NCBI RefSeq assembly: GCF_000421345.1
Contig: NZ_ATWV01000011.1
Location: 1-64,000 of the forward strand
Origin: Treponema bryantii NK4A124
GTDB taxonomy: Bacteria > Spirochaetota > Spirochaetia > Treponematales > Treponemataceae
Reading direction: 5' to 3'
Length of the DNA: 64,000 nt
Part shown: positions 59,520-64,000 of the stretch, in pieces
Layout of the letters: each line of letters opens with the position of its first letter
How positions within the stretch are numbered: position 1 is the first letter of the stretch
Notes under the pieces: model-generated
Databases searched by the model: none
Told to the model about the DNA's origin: nothing
What the model saw: only the letters and a program-made list of their open reading frames with translations
Translations under genes and position numbers: made by a program

Positions 59520-62500
59520 TTACAAATGCAGCTTTACATCCAGGCTAATCTGATAACCTTTGCTTTGCGGGAAGAAGGAGCCGATGAGGGTTGTGTTGAT
59601 TGGGATGGCGGAAAGTTTTCCCAGGGTGATGTTTAAGTCCAGGTTGAGAATCATATAAAAGGCATAGGTGTAGGAAATGTCGGTAAAGACTTCTGCAAGG
59701 TAGTTTTCGTGGCGGATGTCTGGCAGGCGGACTTCTGCGGTGTTGTAAACGAGGGCCATGTTGTAACCGAACCATAGGCCGGCACGACGGGTATAGAGAA
59801 CTGCAGGAATTATGCTGTCGTGCATTTCGTAGCCTATTAATAAAACTTCTGAACTGGCCTCCAGGGCTGTACCGGCTTTGTTTACAAACTCCGCCTTGAG
59901 GAGGGCCGGCATGCTTATTACCAGATTCTTTATATTATGCAGGGGATTAAGACGGGGAATGGCTATTGTTGCAAAGAAGCCTGCATTCAGCTGAGTTATT
60001 TCTTCCATGCTGTCTGAGAGGAGATTTTTCTGCTGGGCATTTGTAAGTTCCTCTTCGCGGCTGATTTCTTCGTTTCCTTCCTGTTCTTCACGAGCCTGTC
60101 GTAACAGCTTTACCTCGTACATGTCCCACATTGAATAAATGCGAAGGCCAAGAGTTAGTCCCCTCTTTTCAAAAACTGAATAACCGTACTGATGGATATT
60201 TGTATACTGAACTTTCATGGAAAGCTGGGACAAGGCATAGGCTTCTTCTAAAGAAGGCCAGTCTGCAAGGCTTGGCCGCAGCTCTGCCTGGGTCTGGTCG
60301 TAATAATCTGTTGATATTGAATAAAAATACTGGACGTCGAAAATGAGACGGCGCAGGGCTATGCCAAGCGGTATGCTCCACTGCCCTCCTGCGGCCAGTT
60401 TTAATGTATATTCTCCCTCGAGATTGCAGTTGAAAATTGTGCCTGCCCTGAGGAAAACTGGTGTAGAAGAATTTTCCAGATAAAAGGCTGCAGACTTATC
60501 TTTGCTGATGTCCTGAGACTCTTCCCTTACCTTTGCTACGTAAGACGAAGGTATGTTACTTGTCCAGGAGAAATCGAGGGGGAGATAGGTCCAGCCACCG
60601 GAAAGAAGCATGCGGGTATTTGAACAGGGGTCTGTCTGGCTTTCAATTGTGAGCCCAAGGCCCGGCCAGTAAAAATTTCCTTCTGTAAGGTCTATCTGCT
60701 TTAGGGAGAAAAACGGCAGGAAGGAAAAATCCAGCATATACTTAAAAGGATTGTAGCGGCGGATTTTATAGTCGGAAAGTGCAGTTTCCGGAATAAACTG
60801 ATTGCTGTAGAAAACTTCGTTTCTTATGTCTGTTTTCTGAATGCTTCCGTCTTCCAGAGGCAGGTCGCTGAAAGGAAGTCTTGCCAGCTGATTAATGTCG
60901 AACTTTTTTGAGCTGTAAACTATTGTCTGATCTTTCTGTGAAAGAACTGCGTAGTTCATGCCGCCAGGGACATCGGCTGCAGCAAGTTTTACGCTCTGAG
61001 GTTCGAAGGATTCTGTGAGATAAATAAAACCTGTTCTGGCGAAAGAGTGCAGACCCGGTCTTGTAAAAGAAAAAGTGTAAAAGGGCTGGTCTGAGGCTGG
61101 AGACCAGGCAAGCTGCTGTATTCTGAGCGGGCTTGAAGCAGAATCTGCAATTATCCATTTTGATTCAAGTCCATTGCCTTCGAAAGAAAACCTGCAAAGG
61201 AAGCGTGCATTTCCTTCGGCAAGAATGTAAGAAATATAACCCTCACCTGCATAGACTGGCGAAAAAGGAATTCTGTTTCTTTCAAACTGACATTCGTAAA
61301 GCTTTATAATATCATCATCTTCTGCATCGTCTGCCGGCAGTGTATAGACTTCGAGTTTTGCAAGTGAATCTTTTACATTTACTCCGGCCACTGCCATTCT
61401 GCCCTTTGAATCTGTAACAATTGCAACATCGCGGAGCTCGTATCTGGCATCTAAAAAGCGCCGCTTTTTTAAATCAAAAATCCAGGTATAATAACTTGAA
61501 AGACCTTCCATCTGGCGGGCCTGACTATAGGATACTGAAAGATAACGGCCATCCGGCGAAAGGGACATGCGCTCAACATTATCTGCAAGAAAAAGCAGCT
61601 GTCGCATTTTAAAAATGTTTTTCTTATCAAAGATATCAACTTCGTGTCTGATTCTGTCATACCAGACTGTTCCATACTCTGTTATAAGAAGATGCTCGTA
61701 ATTTGCCTCTCTATCTCTTTTATCAGTTTCTGCCTCTATAAGATTTTCCGGTAGAGGTACAGAGGCTTCAAATTGTGTCCACAATTCATTCAGTGTAATT
61801 TCATAGGTTTTTAAAAATACTCCCCGGGTCAAAAGCGGATTCAGTTTTCCACTTTCCTGCCAGAGCTGAGCATATTTTTCTACTCCGTAAGTATTCATTA
61901 AAAAGGCTGCAAAGCCGGCACCTGCGGCATAGGCAAGTTCTTCTCCAGGATAGGTATCGCGGACTGCTATAATCTGTGTCCACTTTGGAAATTTATTTTC
62001 GAGCTTTGCCTGGGCGAGAATCTGAAGAAAATATCCGTCATTAAGGCGGCCTTGTCCGGCCTCTTCACTCTCTGCAAGATATGCGTTTCCTTCTATAAAA
62101 GAATAAGGCATATTAAAAAGGGCAACCGGCTGATATTCTTCTCCCACAAGCCATTTTGAAATAAACTGATTAAAAGGATCTCTTATGGACTGGGTCAGTG
62201 CCATATATATTTCGCGGTAAAAAAGTGAAAGCAGAGTATCTTCAAAAAGAGCTGTATCGTAATTTGCCGGAGAATCAAAAATGATTATACGGTTATAGGG
62301 ATAGGCTGTATAATCAACCGAAAGTTCATCGGAATCTGGTGAAATAATTACCGGCATTCTTCTGTTGATTTTTGAATTGAGTTTTTCTGCGGCTTTTGCA
62401 TAAAGCAAGTCGGCCTGCTCTACAAGCACCAGGGCTGTTTCTTCGCTTTCTTTTGAATAGATGATATCGAAATGTTCAGTTTTTATCAGGAACATTTTTC

Positions 62501-62600
62501 GGGGGCGGCTAAGCACGTTAGCCGCAAAAAGTGTTTGAGAAAAAAACAAAAGTAAAAGAAACAGCCCTAAGCTTTTATTTACAGAATTCTTCAAGTACAC
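59520..62600 (-). CDS. large envelope protein: degenerate gluzincin, beta-propeller and outer-membrane barrel
   Basis: About 1026 residues with signal peptide (KSLGLFLLLLFFSQTLFAAN). Residues about 35-290 resemble peptidase-MA-like gluzincins, but the zinc helix reads LFYREIYMALT in place of HExxH, so it is probably inactive. The middle (about 330-640) has WD/TolB-like strands (RYLSVSYSQARQMEG), and the C-terminal 400 residues look like a beta-barrel ending SLDVKLHL. No ATG fits: the open frame extends into argD, and the signal peptide suggests GTG at 62600 or TTG at 62594, overlapping the argD end by about 20 bases. Confidence 0.75.
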   Translation of the reverse strand: MYLKNSVNKSLGLFLLLLFFSQTLFAANVLSRPRKMFLIKTEHFDIIYSKESEETALVLVEQADLLYAKAAEKLNSKINRRMPVIISPDSDELSVDYTAYPYNRIIIFDSPANYDTALFEDTLLSLFYREIYMALTQSIRDPFNQFISKWLVGEEYQPVALFNMPYSFIEGNAYLAESEEAGQGRLNDGYFLQILAQAKLENKFPKWTQIIAVRDTYPGEELAYAAGAGFAAFLMNTYGVEKYAQLWQESGKLNPLLTRGVFLKTYEITLNELWTQFEASVPLPENLIEAETDKRDREANYEHLLITEYGTVWYDRIRHEVDIFDKKNIFKMRQLLFLADNVERMSLSPDGRYLSVSYSQARQMEGLSSYYTWIFDLKKRRFLDARYELRDVAIVTDSKGRMAVAGVNVKDSLAKLEVYTLPADDAEDDDIIKLYECQFERNRIPFSPVYAGEGYISYILAEGNARFLCRFSFEGNGLESKWIIADSASSPLRIQQLAWSPASDQPFYTFSFTRPGLHSFARTGFIYLTESFEPQSVKLAAADVPGGMNYAVLSQKDQTIVYSSKKFDINQLARLPFSDLPLEDGSIQKTDIRNEVFYSNQFIPETALSDYKIRRYNPFKYMLDFSFLPFFSLKQIDLTEGNFYWPGLGLTIESQTDPCSNTRMLLSGGWTYLPLDFSWTSNIPSSYVAKVREESQDISKDKSAAFYLENSSTPVFLRAGTIFNCNLEGEYTLKLAAGGQWSIPLGIALRRLIFDVQYFYSISTDYYDQTQAELRPSLADWPSLEEAYALSQLSMKVQYTNIHQYGYSVFEKRGLTLGLRIYSMWDMYEVKLLRQAREEQEGNEEISREEELTNAQQKNLLSDSMEEITQLNAGFFATIAIPRLNPLHNIKNLVISMPALLKAEFVNKAGTALEASSEVLLIGYEMHDSIIPAVLYTRRAGLWFGYNMALVYNTAEVRLPDIRHENYLAEVFTDISYTYAFYMILNLDLNITLGKLSAIPINTTLIGSFFPQSKGYQISLDVKLHL

Positions 62601-63747
62601 TCTTGTAAATTGCAAGTCCTTCGTCAATTTCTTTGTCTGAGATATTGAGCGGTGGGAGGAAGCGAACAACGTCGCTGCCCGCAGTTGTAGTACAAAGTCC
62701 TTTTTCAAGACAGCGTACTTCAATATCAAAAGGCTTAATGCTCGGGTCAATCTGAGTTCCAATCATAAGGCCGCGTCCGCGAACATCCTTAACAATAGGA
62801 AGATTCCAGCTTGAGATTTTTCCGCGGATATAGTCACCTGCATGATTTACTCTGTCGAGGAAGTCCGGGTCGCTTACAGTTTCAAGAACAACAAGACCTG
62901 CGGCACAAGCAAGAGGGTTTCCTGCAAAAGTAGACTGATGGTCGCCTGCTACAAAAACATCTGCAGCCTTTCCGCGGAAGAGGCAGGCTCCCATTGGAAC
63001 GCCGCCTGCAATTCCCTTGGCGAGAGTTACAACTTCAGGCTTAAAGCCAAGCCAGTCGCTGGCAAGATAAGTACCTGTACGTCCAACGCCTGTCTGAACC
63101 TCGTCTGCCATTACGATTGCGTCTGCAGCGCGGGCAGCCTCGGCCGCAGCCTGAGCCCATTTTGGATCTATAAGATTTACACCACCCTCGCCCTGAATAC
63201 ACTCGATAAAGAGGGCTGCGGTTGTGTCGTCAAAAGCATCTTTGAGAGCATCAAAATCATTTGCCTTAATTGTCTTAAAGCCTTCCGGATATGGAGCAAA
63301 GCAGTCCGGGTGGAAGCGGTTCTGACCGGTTGCTGTAAGGGTTGCAAGAGTTCTTCCGTGGAAAGAAGATTCCAGAGTAACAATAGTTTTGCGCTTGTCG
63401 CCGCCGTTGAGCTGGCCGTATTTGCGGGCGAGCTTGATGGCTGCTTCATTTGCTTCGGCACCTGAGTTTCCGAAGTAGCCGCGCTCAAAGCCGGTTACCT
63501 GCAGGAGCCCCTTTGCAAAGTCCAGTCCTACATCAGAAAAATAGTAGTTTGAAATATGGATCTGACGGCGAGCCTGGCGTGAAATTGCCTTAACAAGAGG
63601 CTTGTAGTTGTGGCCAAGGCAGTTTACTCCGATGCCGGCAATAAAGTCGATGTACTTTTTGCCATTTACATCCCACATTGTTGAACCCTTTGCTTTTTCA
63701 AAGGTCACGTCGAAAGAACCGTAGTTGTTTACAATTAATTTTTCCAT
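62575..63747 (-). CDS. argD: acetylornithine aminotransferase-like enzyme
   Basis: A 390-residue class III PLP aminotransferase of arginine synthesis. FGNSGAEANEAAIKLARKYG, the PLP-binding MADEVQTGVGRTG, the lysine motif TLAKGIAGGVPMGACL and FAGNPLACAAG are typical of ArgD. Substrate choice between N-acetylornithine and related amines such as succinylornithine or GABA is inferred. The ribosome-binding site is AAGGACGG. The 3' end overlaps the start of the large envelope protein gene. Upstream lie three family A repeats. Confidence 0.92.
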   Translation of the reverse strand: MEKLIVNNYGSFDVTFEKAKGSTMWDVNGKKYIDFIAGIGVNCLGHNYKPLVKAISRQARRQIHISNYYFSDVGLDFAKGLLQVTGFERGYFGNSGAEANEAAIKLARKYGQLNGGDKRKTIVTLESSFHGRTLATLTATGQNRFHPDCFAPYPEGFKTIKANDFDALKDAFDDTTAALFIECIQGEGGVNLIDPKWAQAAAEAARAADAIVMADEVQTGVGRTGTYLASDWLGFKPEVVTLAKGIAGGVPMGACLFRGKAADVFVAGDHQSTFAGNPLACAAGLVVLETVSDPDFLDRVNHAGDYIRGKISSWNLPIVKDVRGRGLMIGTQIDPSIKPFDIEVRCLEKGLCTTTAGSDVVRFLPPLNISDKEIDEGLAIYKSVLEEFCK

Positions 63748-63766
63748 ATTTCACCGTCCTTTGGTT

Positions 63767-63805
63767 CGGTGGTTTCGATACGGCTTTCAGCCTACTCAAC
63801 CACCG
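63767..63805 (-). repeat. palindromic repeat family A, copy 18
   Basis: CGGTGGTTTCGATACGGC...GCCTACTCAACCACCG with inner GGC-TTTCA-GCC. First of three copies upstream of argD. Confidence 0.9.
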
Positions 63806-63823
63806 TATAAACGTCCTTTTGCC

Positions 63824-63864
63824 CGGTGGTTGAGTGCGAGCATAGCGAGCGTATCGAAACCACC
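63824..63864 (+). repeat. palindromic repeat family A, copy 19
   Basis: CGGTGGTTGAGTGCGAGC...GCGAGCGTATCGAAACCACC, inverted relative to its two neighbours. Confidence 0.9.
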
Positions 63865-63924
63865 ATAACGTATAAATATGCAGAAATTATGGCAAATTTT
63901 GAATAAAAATGCAATATAAAATCA

Positions 63925-63961
63925 GTGGTTTCGATACGGCTTTCAGCCTACTCAACCACCG
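63925..63961 (-). repeat. palindromic repeat family A, copy 20
   Basis: GTGGTTTCGATACGGC...GCCTACTCAACCACCG, with the same inner hairpin as copy 18. Nothing else is seen to the window end. Confidence 0.9.
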
Positions 63962-64000
63962 TGGTTAGTTCTTTTTCGCGTGCTTTATCTTTTTTTCTTC

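Overview
The window looks like part of a Treponema-type spirochaete chromosome, probably a host-associated carbohydrate fermenter from rumen, gut or mouth. The grounds are a MurA with Asp in place of the catalytic Cys, a short alanyl-tRNA synthetase without the C-terminal domain (as in Borrelia), many signal-peptide and lipoprotein genes, a LolA-like/ABC/beta-barrel envelope operon, glycoside-degrading enzymes, and an integron cassette array (Treponema denticola is known to carry one). This is inference from gene content; the 5' end of a 16S rRNA gene at the left edge would settle the genus.

Layout. 1-640: start of a 16S gene (minus strand) with boxA and a strong promoter, divergent from pepT. 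641-6400: pepT-murA, an AEC transporter, a small multidrug-export-like protein, tRNA-Leu(TAA), murD. 6.5-14.5 kb: a chemoreceptor, leuA, a TAXI-type TRAP transporter operon, groES. 14.5-21.5 kb: a TPR lipoprotein, nusB, a SurA-like chaperone, alaS, an anchored protein. 21.5-27.9 kb: cellobiose phosphorylase, a CotH-kinase lipoprotein under a poly-G promoter, and a LacI regulator. 28-36.1 kb: ilvC, a Na/Pi symporter, housekeeping hydrolases, a DbpA-like RNA-binding protein, a UPF0158-GNAT fusion, ClpP. 36.3-40.4 kb: GH27, a small Cys-rich protein, GH51, a ComFB-domain protein. 40.5-46.6 kb: an operon of ABC ATPase, two FtsX-like permeases, a LolA-like carrier and an outer-membrane barrel. 46.9-52.3 kb: a Gld-type ABC operon ending in pth.

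52.5-59.4 kb is the most distinctive region: an AT-rich array of single-gene cassettes on the minus strand separated by five integron attC sites (CACATAAC...GTTATGTG type, 62-65 bp, with paired inner boxes, extrahelical bases and a variable terminal hairpin). Cargo is a MazF toxin-antitoxin pair, a TPR protein, two YARHG-domain proteins, a discoidin-like/YD-repeat protein and a truncated M23 peptidase; all intact cargo apart from the toxin pair carries export signals. Paralogous lipoproteins lie on both sides. No integrase is in the window, so within it this is a CALIN-like cluster. 59.5-63.7 kb holds a large envelope protein and argD.

Scattered through the window are about 20 copies of a palindromic repeat (GGTGGTTGAGT...TATCGAAACCACC), often as head-to-head pairs; one is inserted in frame in murD, and two copies show compensatory changes in the stem. 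Three other small hairpin repeat families occur. Several genes (pepT, alaS, lacI) have a good promoter whose -10 box is 6-8 nt from the ATG and no ribosome-binding site, suggesting leaderless mRNAs. LacI-type operators before lacI, the GH94 gene and the GH51 gene suggest one sugar regulon.
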